Of a stretch of DNA of 64,000 nucleotides, positions 8,206 to 17,498 are shown piece after piece; position 1 is the stretch's first letter; each line of letters starts with the position of its first letter. A program made the translations under genes and the position numbers. Source of the DNA: Oleispirillum sp963678075 (GTDB lineage: Bacteria; Pseudomonadota; Alphaproteobacteria; Rhodospirillales; Rhodospirillaceae); contig CAXXPK010000003.1 of the NCBI GenBank assembly GCA_963678075.2, forward strand, positions 1,067,890-1,131,889, given 5' to 3'. Below the pieces are notes generated by a model that had not been told where the DNA came from, did no database searches, and worked only from the letters and a program-made list of their open reading frames with translations.

Positions 8206-9128
8206 CCAAAGACGATAAAACCGCCGAACCTCATCAGACCCGCTGCGGCTTCGTCGCCGTGGTCGGGGCGCCCAATGCCGGGAAATCGACCCTCGTCAAC
8301 GCGGCGGTTGGCAGAAAGGTTTCGATCGTCACCCACAAGGTGCAGACGACTCGCGCCCGCGTGCGCGGCATTGCCCTGCACGGCGCGACGCAGATGGTTT
8401 TCGTCGATACCCCCGGCATCTTCGCGCCACGCCGCCGTCTCGATCGTGCCATGGTCGCCGCCGCCTGGTCCGAGGCGCAGGACGCCGACGTCGTGATGCT
8501 GCTGATCGACGCCCAGCGCGGGCTGACCGCCGATGTCGAGGCGATTATCGGGAAGTTGGCCGCCGCGCCGTCGCGTCATGCGTTTCTGGTCCTCAACAAG
8601 ATCGATCTGGTGCCACGCGAAAAGCTTCTGGATCTGGCGGCGCGGGCCAATGCCCTGCTGGCGTTCGAAGAAACCTTCATGATCTCGGCCAGCGGCGGCG
8701 ATGGCGTTGCCGATATTCTTGACGCCGTGGCCGAACGTCTGCCGGAAGGTCCCTGGCTGTTCGCGGAAGATCAGCTCTCCGACATGCCAAACCGTCTATT
8801 GGCCGCTGAAATCACCCGCGAGCAGGTGTTTCTGCAACTGCATCAGGAACTGCCCTACGCAATGACCGTGGAAACCGAAACCTGGACCGACCGGGATGAC
8901 GGCAGCGTTCAGATCGAACAAACCATCTATGTGCAACGGGATGGGCAGAAATCGATCGTCCTGGGCAAGGGGGGCAGCCGCATCAAGGGGATCGGCGCGG
9001 CGGCGCGCAAGGAACTGGAAGCCCTTCTGGAGTGCCGGGTTCACCTGTTCCTGTTCGTCAAGGTTCGCGACAATTGGCTGGACAACCCAGAGCGTTATCG
9101 CGATTGGGGATTGGATTTCAACGCATAA
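8202..9128 (+). CDS. era: GTPase Era
   Basis: Era is an essential GTPase that binds the 3' end of 16S rRNA and aids maturation of the 30S subunit. The GTG at 8202 is chosen because it overlaps the rnc stop and gives the usual short N-terminus before VVGAPNAGKSTLVN (G1). G2 (TTRARVRG), G3 (FVDTPGIF) and G4 (LNKIDL) follow. The C-terminal KH domain shows GKGGSRIKGIGAAARKELE. The product has 308 residues. The frame stays open upstream through rnc, but that part is not era. Confidence 0.96.
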   Translation: MTKDDKTAEPHQTRCGFVAVVGAPNAGKSTLVNAAVGRKVSIVTHKVQTTRARVRGIALHGATQMVFVDTPGIFAPRRRLDRAMVAAAWSEAQDADVVMLLIDAQRGLTADVEAIIGKLAAAPSRHAFLVLNKIDLVPREKLLDLAARANALLAFEETFMISASGGDGVADILDAVAERLPEGPWLFAEDQLSDMPNRLLAAEITREQVFLQLHQELPYAMTVETETWTDRDDGSVQIEQTIYVQRDGQKSIVLGKGGSRIKGIGAAARKELEALLECRVHLFLFVKVRDNWLDNPERYRDWGLDFNA

Positions 9129-9170
9129 TGCCGTATTCTTCACGCGACGCTTGATGTATTCGAGGCTGCA

Positions 9171-9929
9171 ATGGTGGAGTGGCAAGACAACGCGATCTTG
9201 TTGGGGCGGCGCAAACACGGCGAAACCGACGTCATCGTTTCGGCCCTAACCCGTGGTCATGGGCGCCATGCCGGACTAGTCAAGGGCGGGGTCTCGCGGC
9301 GTTTGCGCGGCGGACTGGAACCCGGCACGCATGTCGCGGTACGCTGGCGGGCGCGCTTGGAGGAGCACCTTGGCAGCTTCACCTGCGAGCCGTTGACCAC
9401 CATCACTCCGGACGTTCTAGAGGATGCCGGACGTCTGGCGGCGCTGGTCGCCACCTGCGGCCTGTTGGATATCGCCTTGCCGGAGCGTGAACCGCATCCC
9501 GATCTGTACGACCTTTGCCTCGGGCTGCTTGACCGATTGGGCGGGGTCGGCTGGGCGGCGGCCTATGCGGATTTCGAGCGGGGTTTGCTGGAGGCTCTGG
9601 GTTTTGGCCTGCATCTGGATGCGTGCGTCGCCACCGGCACCACCGCGGATCTGCGGTTCGTGTCGCCGAAAAGTGGCGGCGCGGTATGCGGCGCGGCGGG
9701 CGAACCGTATCGCGACCGCCTGCTGCCTTTCCCCGAGGTATTTCGCCGTACGTCCCCGCCATCGAATGCGGATGTGGTGGCGGGCTTGGCCGTGACCGGC
9801 TATTTTCTGCGGCAGCATGTTTTCGACAGTCTGGGACGCCCGTCCCCGGACGCGCGGAACCGCCTGATCGACAGGCTGACGCGCGTCGCCGGAGACCTGG
9901 GTGATGTATCGGTAAGGTGGGGGTCATGA
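9171..9929 (+). CDS. recO: DNA repair protein RecO
   Basis: RecO helps load RecA onto SSB-coated single-stranded DNA in the RecFOR gap-repair pathway. The 252-residue protein starts MVEWQDNAILLGRRKHGET, a typical OB-fold N-terminus, followed by the helical C-terminal domain with FERGLLEALGFGLHLDAC near residue 135. The zinc-binding cysteines of some RecO proteins are not fully present. The era-recO-parC order is common in this group. The recO stop overlaps the parC ATG (ATGA). Confidence 0.95.
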   Translation: MVEWQDNAILLGRRKHGETDVIVSALTRGHGRHAGLVKGGVSRRLRGGLEPGTHVAVRWRARLEEHLGSFTCEPLTTITPDVLEDAGRLAALVATCGLLDIALPEREPHPDLYDLCLGLLDRLGGVGWAAAYADFERGLLEALGFGLHLDACVATGTTADLRFVSPKSGGAVCGAAGEPYRDRLLPFPEVFRRTSPPSNADVVAGLAVTGYFLRQHVFDSLGRPSPDARNRLIDRLTRVAGDLGDVSVRWGS

Positions 9930-12181
9930 CGACAAAGGCAATCCCGGTTCAGGACATACGCGACGTTCCGTTAAGCGACGCGCTTGGCGACCGCTATCTG
10001 GCTTACGCACTGTCCACGATCGTCTCGCGATCGCTGCCCGATGTCCGCGATGGGCTGAAACCGGTACACCGGCGGTTGCTGTACGCAATGCGGCAGTTGA
10101 AGCTGGATCCGGCATCCGGCTTCAAGAAATGCGCGCGCGTCGTTGGCGATGTCATCGGTAAGTATCACCCGCACGGTGATTCCGCCGTGTACGAGGCTCT
10201 GGTACGGTTGGCCCAGGATTTCGCGGTACGCTATCCGTTGATCAAAGGGCAGGGGAACTTCGGCAACATCGATGGCGATAACGCGGCGGCGATGCGCTAC
10301 ACCGAATCCCGCCTGACCGAGGTGGCACAGGCCCTGATGGATGGCCTGGATGAAGATTCGGTGGACTTCCGGCCAACTTACGATGGTGAGGATGAGGAAC
10401 CGATCGTTCTGCCCTCGGCCTTTCCCAATTTGCTGGCCAACGGTTCCTCTGGGATCGCGGTCGGCATGGCCACCAACATTCCACCACACAACGCCACCGA
10501 ACTGTGCGCCGCGCTGCGCCACCTGATCACCGAGCCGGACGCGACCGCCGCCGATCTGACTCGTTTCGTGCCGGGCCCGGACTTTCCCACCGGGGGCATT
10601 CTGGTGGACGACGCGGCGACGATCCGCGAAGCCTATGAAACCGGGCGAGGTGGATTCCGCTTGAGGGCGCGGTGGAAAGTGGAAAAGCTCAGCCACGGCC
10701 TGTGCCAGATCATCATCACCGAAATTCCCTATCAGGTGCAGAAATCGAAGCTTGTGGAACGCATCGCGGAACTGATGACGATCCGGAAACTGCCGCTTCT
10801 GGCCGATATCCGCGACGAATCGACGGAAGAGGTGCGCCTTGTCTTCGAACCCCGGAACCGGACCGTCGATGCCGAACTGCTGATGGAGCAACTGTTCAAG
10901 CTGACCGATCTGGAGATTCGCTTTTCCCTGAACATGAACGTTCTCGATGCGGCGGGGATTCCGGCGGTTCTTAACCTGCGGCAGGTGTTGAAGCAGTTCC
11001 TTGACCATCGGCACGAGGTCCTGGAGCGGAGATCGCGCCACCGTTTGGGAAAGATCCGTCACCGCCTGGAGATTCTGGACGGATTCCTGATCTGCTATCT
11101 CAATCTTGACGAGGTGATCCGCATCATCCGCGAGGCGGACGAGGCAAAACCCGCGCTGATCGAGACCTTCGGTCTTACCGACGTGCAGGCGGAAGCCATT
11201 CTCAACATGCGGCTGCGCGCCCTGCGTCGCCTTGAGGAAATGGAAATCCGCAAAGAGCACAAGGCCCTCTCCACCGAGGCGACGGGGTTGGAGGCCTTGT
11301 TGGCCGATCCCATTCTGAGTTGGAAGCGCCTGGATGCGGAGATTGCCGAAATCGGCGTGCGGTTTGGTCCGGAAACCCCGTTGGGGCGGCGGCGCACCGG
11401 TTTTGGCGCGGCGGCGGAACTGCCCGACATGCCGGTCGAAGCCTTCATCGAAAAAGAACCGATCACCATCGTCCTGTCGCAAAAGGACTGGATTCGCGCC
11501 CTCAAGGGCCATGTCGAGGTCAACGGTGAAACCAAGTTCAAGGATGGCGATGCGCTGGCCCTGACTCTGACCGCCCAGACCACCGACAAGATTCTGTTCT
11601 TCGCCAGCAACGGGCGATTCTATACCTTGGTCGGCGATAAGATTCCGCGCGGTCGGGGCTTTGGCGAACCGCTACGCCTGCACCTCGACCTTCCCAACGA
11701 TGCCAACATCATCGCCATGCGAATCTATCGTGGCGGCGGCAAGTTACTGGTGGCGTCGGTTTCTGGATACGGTTTCGTCGTCGCCGAGGACACGGTGGTG
11801 GCGCAGACCCGTGGCGGCAAACAGATTCTCAACCTGAGCGATGACGAGGCCGCGGGTTTCTGCTGTGCTGCCGACGAGGGCGACCGTGTCGCCGTGTTGG
11901 GCCACAACCGCCGTCTGTTGCTGTTCCCGCTGTCGGAAGTTCCGGTCATGACGCGCGGTCACGGCGTTATTCTGCTGAAGTTCAAGAACGACGGCCTATT
12001 CAAGGACGGCGGGCTTGACGATGTCCGTATTTTCTCGATTACCGACGGCCTGCAATGGAAGACCGAGGCCGGGGTTCGCACGGTTCCCGATCCGGCTCCC
12101 TGGCTGGGCAAGCGCGCCCAGGTCGGCAAATTGCCACCGCCCGGATTCCCACGCAACAACCGCTTCGGTTTCGACGCCTGA
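9926..12181 (+). CDS. parC: DNA topoisomerase IV subunit A
   Basis: ParC is the DNA-cutting subunit of topoisomerase IV, which unlinks daughter chromosomes with ParE. The ATG at 9926 overlaps the recO stop and is preferred to a GTG nine bases upstream. The 751-residue protein has the winged-helix DNA-binding domain, the quinolone-determining segment HPHGDSAVYEALV near residue 73 (serine and glutamate present, as in sensitive enzymes), and the catalytic tyrosine in AAMRYTESRL near residue 117. The C-terminal beta-pinwheel region is short, as in alphaproteobacterial ParC. GyrA is the alternative; the short C-terminus and genomic position favour ParC. Confidence 0.93.
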   Translation: MTTKAIPVQDIRDVPLSDALGDRYLAYALSTIVSRSLPDVRDGLKPVHRRLLYAMRQLKLDPASGFKKCARVVGDVIGKYHPHGDSAVYEALVRLAQDFAVRYPLIKGQGNFGNIDGDNAAAMRYTESRLTEVAQALMDGLDEDSVDFRPTYDGEDEEPIVLPSAFPNLLANGSSGIAVGMATNIPPHNATELCAALRHLITEPDATAADLTRFVPGPDFPTGGILVDDAATIREAYETGRGGFRLRARWKVEKLSHGLCQIIITEIPYQVQKSKLVERIAELMTIRKLPLLADIRDESTEEVRLVFEPRNRTVDAELLMEQLFKLTDLEIRFSLNMNVLDAAGIPAVLNLRQVLKQFLDHRHEVLERRSRHRLGKIRHRLEILDGFLICYLNLDEVIRIIREADEAKPALIETFGLTDVQAEAILNMRLRALRRLEEMEIRKEHKALSTEATGLEALLADPILSWKRLDAEIAEIGVRFGPETPLGRRRTGFGAAAELPDMPVEAFIEKEPITIVLSQKDWIRALKGHVEVNGETKFKDGDALALTLTAQTTDKILFFASNGRFYTLVGDKIPRGRGFGEPLRLHLDLPNDANIIAMRIYRGGGKLLVASVSGYGFVVAEDTVVAQTRGGKQILNLSDDEAAGFCCAADEGDRVAVLGHNRRLLLFPLSEVPVMTRGHGVILLKFKNDGLFKDGGLDDVRIFSITDGLQWKTEAGVRTVPDPAPWLGKRAQVGKLPPPGFPRNNRFGFDA

Positions 12182-12218
12182 TCGCCAAGGGCCGAGGTGG
12201 GGCAGGGAGACCCCCGCG

Positions 12219-12836
12219 ATGTCGCTCCTTTATGCCCTGGACCTGTTCGGAACCGCCGTGTTCGCGGTTTCCGGCGGCTTAATGGCGGCTCGCAAGCGGT
12301 ACGACATCTTCGGCTTCATGGTGGTCGGCATGGCGCCCGCGATCGGCGGCGGCACCTTGCGTGATATCGCCCTGGGCGCGCTGCCTGCATTCTGGATCAA
12401 GGACGTCGCCTACCTGTGGGTGGCGTTGCTGGCCTCCGCCATTACCTTTTTCTTCGCGCGCCGCATCGAACGTCATATGCCCGTGCTGTTGATCGCCGAC
12501 GCGGTGGGCTTGGCCCTGTTCGCGGTGGTCGGCGCGGAAAAAGCGCTGTTGCTGAATGCCCGGCCCGAGATCGCGGTGGTGATGGGGGTGATTACCGCCA
12601 GCTTTGGCGGCATGATCCGTGACATTCTGTGCCGCGAGGAACCTTTGATCCTGCGGCGCGAAATTTATGCCACGGCGGCGATTCTGGGGGCGGGGTTGTT
12701 CGTCGCGGTCGAGGTGCTGACGCAGAATCGCATGATCGCCATGGGACTGGGCTTTGCCGCCACCCTGGCTCTGCGGTTGGTGGCGATTCGCCGCAATCTT
12801 TCCCTGCCGGTCTATACCGGCGATCTGGAAGAATAG
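12219..12836 (+). CDS. TRIC-type / UPF0126 family membrane protein
   Basis: This 205-residue protein is almost wholly hydrophobic. It has two repeats of three transmembrane helices plus a seventh helix, the build of the UPF0126 family, which is related to trimeric intracellular cation channels. The paired glycine motifs GGGTLRDIALGA (about residue 47) and FGGMIRDILC (about residue 130) mark the repeats. The start ATG at 12219 gives the normal N-terminus, although the frame is open upstream inside parC. Bacterial relatives conduct K+ or act in amino-acid transport; the substrate here is unknown. Confidence 0.88.
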   Translation: MSLLYALDLFGTAVFAVSGGLMAARKRYDIFGFMVVGMAPAIGGGTLRDIALGALPAFWIKDVAYLWVALLASAITFFFARRIERHMPVLLIADAVGLALFAVVGAEKALLLNARPEIAVVMGVITASFGGMIRDILCREEPLILRREIYATAAILGAGLFVAVEVLTQNRMIAMGLGFAATLALRLVAIRRNLSLPVYTGDLEE

Positions 12837-12856
12837 GGGACATCGTGGCGAAATCC

Positions 12857-12885
12857 TTTTCAAAACATCTCGGTTCGGGTATCTG
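12857..12885 (+). promoter_or_regulatory. Possible tRNA-Ser promoter
   Basis: TTTTCA (12857-12862) and TATCTG (12880-12885) are separated by 17 bases. Each is a partial match to the sigma-70 hexamers, and the -10 ends 10 bases before the mature tRNA. The call rests mainly on spacing and position. Confidence 0.35.
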
Positions 12886-12895
12886 ACGACTCACC

Positions 12896-12985
12896 GGATG
12901 GGTGGCAGAGCGGTCGATTGCACTGGTCTTGAAAACCGGCGAGGCGGAAACGTCTCCGTGGGTTCGAATCCCACCCCATCCGCCA
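12896..12985 (+). tRNA. tRNA-Ser (anticodon TGA)
   Basis: A 90-base gene with a complete cloverleaf. The acceptor stem GGATGGG pairs with CCCATCC, and CCA is encoded. The anticodon stem CTGGT/ACCGG holds the loop CTTGAAA with anticodon TGA. There is a long variable arm typical of class II tRNAs, and the T arm is GTGGGTTCGAATCCCAC. It sits between the UPF0126 gene and the damaged glucokinase gene. Confidence 0.96.
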
Positions 12986-13008
12986 ATTCGGCGGGAAAGG
13001 AGCGCGCC

Positions 13009-14078
13009 ATGATGCCAAGTCCCGAGTCTTGGGTCCTTGATCGCCGATATCGGCGGCACCAACGCGCGATTCGCCGCCGTGCCGAAGAGAACCGGGGAGG
13101 CCGGAATCCCGGTGATTCTGCCCACCCGCGCGCACCCGGACTTCGGGGATGCCCTGGACCTTGTTTTGGGGCGTCTGGGCGATCGCGATGGCCTCGCCAG
13201 AATCGTGCCGGCGGTGGCGGCGCCGGCGGGAAAGTGGCCGGTCAAGCTGACCAATGCCGACTGGGTAATCGATGCCGATGCGGCCCGCCGCCGCTATAAC
13301 CTCGCCGCCGTCGAAATCATCAATGACTTCAACGCCATAGCCTTGGCCCTGCCGCATCTGAGTGGCGGCGATCTGCTTTCCCTGCAAACCGGCCAGGCCG
13401 ATCCCAACGGCGCCCTGGCGGTGATCGGCCCAGGCACCGGACTTGGCGTCTCGGGTCTTGTTCCCGTTCCGGGCGGCACATGGCTGCCAATCGCGGGGGA
13501 GGGCGGGCATGCCACCTATGCCCCGGAAACCGAAACCGCGTGGCGCATTGCCCAGGCTTTACGGAACACGCACGGCAGAACCTCGTCGGAGCGGGTGATC
13601 AGTGGCCAGGGGTTGGTCGATGTCGCCGCGATTCTGGGGGCGCGCGCGGAGATCATGACGCCGCACCAGGTGGTGGATGCCGCCCGGTCCTCCGGGACCT
13701 GCCCGGCCTGTCGTGAAGCCGTGACGGTCTTTCTGCGTGGCCTGGGGCGTGCCGCTGGGGATTTGGCCCTGACCCTTGGCGCCACCGCAGGTGTCTTCAT
13801 TGGTGGCGGCACTAGCCGCCGATTGGGATCTTTCCCTCCTTGTCGCCGCCTTCCGCGACAAGGGAAGAAACACGAACCGAATGGCCCGCATCCCCCTTGC
13901 GATCATCATGGCCGACAATCCCGCCCTGATCGGCCTGGCGGCGCGTGCCCGTACAAGGGCTGACGGAACGTTGCACGAGGCCGCCGGCTGTGGCACAAAC
14001 TGTGTGGTGTGCCGATGGACCCTGGCCGTATATATTGGGGTAAAGCGGATAGGGCGGGTCGTAACGGGTGGAGCGTGA
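13009..14078 (+). pseudogene. glk: Glucokinase, disrupted by at least two frameshifts
   Basis: Glucokinase phosphorylates glucose with ATP. The central part is well preserved: ADIGGTNARF, TNADWVID, NDFNAIALALP with the catalytic aspartate, VIGPGTGLG, and EGGHATYAP. Two breaks are visible. A strong ribosome-binding site (AAAGGAG) precedes ATG-ATG at 13009, giving MMPSPESWVL, but the frame must shift by one base near 13037 to enter IADIGGTN. Near 13811-13826 the frame must shift again, because after VFIGGG the expected tail (VAAFRDKGR, MARIPLAIIMADNPALIGLAA) is in the next frame. The end is uncertain: one frame stops at 13963, the other at 14078. TTG at 13037 could open the middle frame without a ribosome site. 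Sequencing error cannot be excluded. Confidence 0.75.
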
Positions 14079-14082
14079 CGTG

Positions 14083-15210
14083 ATGGGTTTGGCTGTGCGG
14101 TCGGAATGCGGGAAGTGGGCCTTGCGGCGTTGGCCTTCATCGCTACGTCCTCTGCTGGCCTCCGGTGCGATGTTGTTTCTGTGCGCCTGCGCACCCGGCT
14201 CCGGGAGCCCCCCGGGCGTGTCGTCCGAGGACGAGGATGCCCCGATCCACAGTGCGGTTCCCCCTGTTCCGGTAGCGGCGGAAACCCTGGCCCCGCTGGA
14301 GACTCCGCCTAATCCGAATTTCACCACTTGGCTGAAAGGCCTGCGCGACGAGGCGCGGGCCAGGGGCATCCGGGATACGACCCTGGATGCTGCGTTGAAG
14401 GGCATCGGACCGATTCCGCGGGTAATCGAACTCGATCGCAATCAGCCGGAATTCAAGCTGACCTATCGCCAATACATGGATCGCGTGGTGCCGCCCTCGC
14501 GCATCGAAAAGGGCCGCCGTATGCTGGCGGAGAACAAGATCCTGCTGAATGCGATCGGGACGAAGTACGGCGTGCAGCCACGCTTCCTGGTGGCGTTCTG
14601 GGGGGTGGAAACCGACTTCGGGCGGGTGACGGGCGGGTTTCAGGTGATTCCGGCGCTGGCAACCCTGGCGCACGACGGACGCAGAAGTTCGTTCTTCCGC
14701 AAGGAATTAATGAATGCTCTTTGCATTCTGGACGAGGGCCACATCTCGCACGCCAAGATGGTGGGCTCCTGGGCCGGGGCCATGGGGCAATGCCAGTTCA
14801 TGCCCTCTAGCTTTGTACGCTTCGCGGTGGACGAGGATGGCGATGGACGCAAGGACCTGTGGGGCAGCAAGGCGGATGTCTTTGCCTCCGCCGCCAACTA
14901 CCTGAAGCAATCCGGGTGGAAAAAGGATCAATCCTGGGGGCGTGTTGTGAAGCTACCCAAGGGCTTCGACCGCACCTTGGCCGGCAACGAGCGACGCAGC
15001 TTTAAGACCTGGGCCGCCCTGGGCGTGCGCGACGAAAGGGGCAAGGCATTGCCGAAAAGCGATCTGAAGGCCGCCTTGATGCTGCCGGAGGCCGACGGCG
15101 GCCCGGCATTCCTGGTCACCGAGAACTTTTTCACGATCCTGAAATGGAATCGCTCTAACTTCTATGCGCTGGCGGTGGGGCAACTTGCGGATGCCTTGGC
15201 GACGCGTTAG
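14083..15210 (+). CDS. Lytic murein transglycosylase, MltB/SLT_2 family lipoprotein
   Basis: The enzyme cleaves peptidoglycan glycan strands with formation of anhydromuramic ends. A lipoprotein signal is clear: basic RRW, then a hydrophobic stretch ending LFLCAC, with the lipobox cysteine near residue 30 followed by a low-complexity linker. The catalytic domain has the glutamate in FWGVETDFGRVTGG and the GSWAGAMGQCQFMPSSF box typical of MltB-like SLT_2 enzymes. ATG at 14083 is chosen (375 residues), with a GGAG element 10 bases upstream; GTGs at 14068 and 14080 are alternatives. rlpA follows, so the two may work together on septal peptidoglycan. Confidence 0.92.
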   Translation: MGLAVRSECGKWALRRWPSSLRPLLASGAMLFLCACAPGSGSPPGVSSEDEDAPIHSAVPPVPVAAETLAPLETPPNPNFTTWLKGLRDEARARGIRDTTLDAALKGIGPIPRVIELDRNQPEFKLTYRQYMDRVVPPSRIEKGRRMLAENKILLNAIGTKYGVQPRFLVAFWGVETDFGRVTGGFQVIPALATLAHDGRRSSFFRKELMNALCILDEGHISHAKMVGSWAGAMGQCQFMPSSFVRFAVDEDGDGRKDLWGSKADVFASAANYLKQSGWKKDQSWGRVVKLPKGFDRTLAGNERRSFKTWAALGVRDERGKALPKSDLKAALMLPEADGGPAFLVTENFFTILKWNRSNFYALAVGQLADALATR

Positions 15211-15243
15211 GTTTTCTGAACCGGTCGGAGGCGAGGACGAAAC

Positions 15244-16194
15244 ATGGCGCAAACGCAAAGCAAGTCGGCTGCCGGTTGGGGGGGCTGCATCGTGGCCTGC
15301 GCCATGGCGCTGTCGCTGGCGGGTTGCGCGGAAAGCACCTTGTTCGCGCACACAGCGAAGAGCATCGGACAAAGTACGCCCGCCAGCGGTTCCGTCGGTG
15401 GTGGGTACAAGGTTGGCAACCCCTATCAAATCGACGGCACCTGGTACACTCCGAAGGAGGATTATCGCTACGTCGAGGAGGGAATGGCCTCGTGGTATGG
15501 GCCGGATTTCCACGGCAAGCGCACCGCAAATGGCGAGCCTTACGACATGCATGCCCTGACCGCCGCGCATCGGACCCTGCCGATGCCGTGCTTGGTGCGG
15601 GTCACCAATCTTGAGAATCGGCGTTCCGCGATTTTGCGGGTTAATGACCGCGGTCCCTTTGCGCGCAGCCGCATCCTCGATGTGTCGAAGCGCGCCGCCG
15701 ACGCGCTCGGCTTCATCGGGCAGGGGACGGCGCATGTCCGCGTTGAAATCCTGGCCGAGGAAAGCATCGCCATGAAGGAGCGGATGCTGCGTGGCGAAAG
15801 CGATTTCGCCGTGGCGCCGGTCCAGGTGGCATCGCTGTCCGCAGTTGGTGGCCCCTCCACATCGGTCTACCGCACGGAAGATCTTCCCCCGCCGCCCGGA
15901 GTAACGGTCGCCGCAGCGTCCGCGACACCCGTTGTCGCCGCCTCGACGGCGGTAGCGATGGTTGGGGGCCAGTACATCCAGGTCGGCGCCTTCGGCGATC
16001 CCGACAATGCCGCCCGGCTGCAAAACCGCCTGTCCTCCCTGGGGCATGTTGAAATCGCCGCCACCAAGACGGCCAACGGCACGACCCTGCATAAGGTTCG
16101 CGTCGGCCCCTTCACGAACACCGATGCCGCCCAGACTACTCTGGAAAAGATCCGGAACGGCGGCTTTCCGGAAGCGCGTCTGGTCTCACCCTGA
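15244..16194 (+). CDS. rlpA: Septal ring lytic transglycosylase RlpA family lipoprotein with SPOR domain
   Basis: RlpA proteins bind denuded glycan at the division septum, and several cleave it. This 316-residue protein has a signal peptide with lipobox LAGC near residue 28. The double-psi beta-barrel domain (about 80-180) shows GMASWYGPDFHGKRTANGE and the acid-containing VNDRGPFARSRILDVS box. A Thr/Ala/Pro linker follows, and a C-terminal SPOR domain (GGQYIQVGAF to VGPF) makes up the last 75 residues. It stands between another peptidoglycan hydrolase and a D,D-carboxypeptidase. Confidence 0.94.
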   Translation: MAQTQSKSAAGWGGCIVACAMALSLAGCAESTLFAHTAKSIGQSTPASGSVGGGYKVGNPYQIDGTWYTPKEDYRYVEEGMASWYGPDFHGKRTANGEPYDMHALTAAHRTLPMPCLVRVTNLENRRSAILRVNDRGPFARSRILDVSKRAADALGFIGQGTAHVRVEILAEESIAMKERMLRGESDFAVAPVQVASLSAVGGPSTSVYRTEDLPPPPGVTVAAASATPVVAASTAVAMVGGQYIQVGAFGDPDNAARLQNRLSSLGHVEIAATKTANGTTLHKVRVGPFTNTDAAQTTLEKIRNGGFPEARLVSP

Positions 16195-16306
16195 CGCCCC
16201 AATCTCTTGCGCCGCAGCGGGAAGACACAGCCCAGACCGGCGCGTTTAACCTAGGAACGGCACCGATCGTGGAGCCGCTCGCCCGTTTTTGAGAACTGTT
16301 GAAGAG

Positions 16307-17497
16307 ATGAACGCTTTATTCTTCCGATCGATACGACCGCACGCCGGTCTTCGCCCCACGCTGGGGATCGTTTGCCTGCTGCTGTCGATGGCGACGCCCG
16401 CCGCCGCCATCGTCACTTTCCCGACCAAGGCGCCTCATGCCTTTTTGATGGATGCCAACACCGGCACCGTGCTGTTGGCGAAAGAGGCGGACCTGCCGAT
16501 GCCGCCGGCTTCGATGAGCAAGTTGATGACGGTCTTCATGCTCTTCGAGGCCCTGCAGGAGGGACGGGTCTCCCTCGATTCGATGTTCTCGGTCAGCGAA
16601 AACGCCTGGAGCAAGGGGGGCGCGTCCAGCGGCAGCTCGACGATGTTCCTGCATCCTCACTCGCAGGTTCGGGTCGAGGATCTGCTGCGCGGCATCATCG
16701 TCCAATCCGGGAATGATGCCTGCATCGTGGTGGCGGAGAACTTGGTGGGAAGCGAAACCGAATTCGCGGCCCAAATGACCAGCCGCGCCCGCGAGCTCGG
16801 CCTGATCGACAGCCATTTTTCCAATGCCACGGGGTGGCCTAACCCGAACCAGAAGATGAGCGCCCACGACCTGGCGTTTCTGGCGCGCGAAATCATCAAC
16901 CGCTTTCCCGAATTCTATTCGGTCTTTAGCGAGAAGACCTTCACCTATAACGACATCAAGCAGGGCAACCGTAATCCGCTGCTGTACCGTTTCGCGGGGG
17001 CCGATGGTTTGAAGACCGGTCATACCCAGGAAGCCGGTTATGGTCTGACGGCGTCGGCCAAGGTCGGTGATCGCCGCCTGATTCTGGTCACCAACGGGCT
17101 TGCCTCGAACAAGGAACGTTCCGAGGAATCCGAACGCCTGTTGAGCTGGGGGTTCAGTGAATTCGTCAATACCACCCTTTTCAGGAAGGGCGATAAGGTC
17201 GATGTCGCCGAGGTCTGGTTGGGCGATGCCCCCACTGTCGATTTGCAGGCACCGGAAACCCTGACCATTACCCTTCCGCGCGGCGTTCGCCGGGACATGA
17301 AGGTCAGTACCGTCCTTGACCAACCGATTCCAGCGCCGATCAAGGCGGGGGCTCGAATCGGCACTCTCAAGGTCATGATCTCCGGAATGGACCCCATCGA
17401 GAAGCCACTGGTGGCGGCGGCCTCCGTCGATCGTCTGGGGCTGACCGGGCGCATCGTCGCGGCGGCCAAATACCTATTCTGGGGGTGCTCAAAATAG
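16307..17497 (+). CDS. dacC: D-alanyl-D-alanine carboxypeptidase (penicillin-binding protein 5/6 family)
   Basis: This periplasmic enzyme trims the terminal D-Ala from peptidoglycan pentapeptides. The ATG at 16307 has a GAAGAG ribosome site and gives a signal peptide ending ATPAAA near residue 33. The three active-site motifs are present: SMSK (in MPPASMSKLMTV), SGN (QSGNDACIV) and KTG (DGLKTGHTQEAGYG). A C-terminal beta-rich domain ends in a weak amphipathic helix that could anchor it to the membrane. The length is 396 residues. The class is certain; dacC is used by family resemblance, and dacA is an equal possibility. tmk starts one base after the stop. Confidence 0.92.
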   Translation: MNALFFRSIRPHAGLRPTLGIVCLLLSMATPAAAIVTFPTKAPHAFLMDANTGTVLLAKEADLPMPPASMSKLMTVFMLFEALQEGRVSLDSMFSVSENAWSKGGASSGSSTMFLHPHSQVRVEDLLRGIIVQSGNDACIVVAENLVGSETEFAAQMTSRARELGLIDSHFSNATGWPNPNQKMSAHDLAFLAREIINRFPEFYSVFSEKTFTYNDIKQGNRNPLLYRFAGADGLKTGHTQEAGYGLTASAKVGDRRLILVTNGLASNKERSEESERLLSWGFSEFVNTTLFRKGDKVDVAEVWLGDAPTVDLQAPETLTITLPRGVRRDMKVSTVLDQPIPAPIKAGARIGTLKVMISGMDPIEKPLVAAASVDRLGLTGRIVAAAKYLFWGCSK

Positions 17498-17498
17498 G

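Noticed and set aside
13037..13963. Glucokinase as an intact gene starting at TTG 13037
   Set aside because: The TTG lacks a ribosome site, the preceding ATG-ATG has a strong one, and the last part of this frame does not match the family; a disrupted gene fits better.
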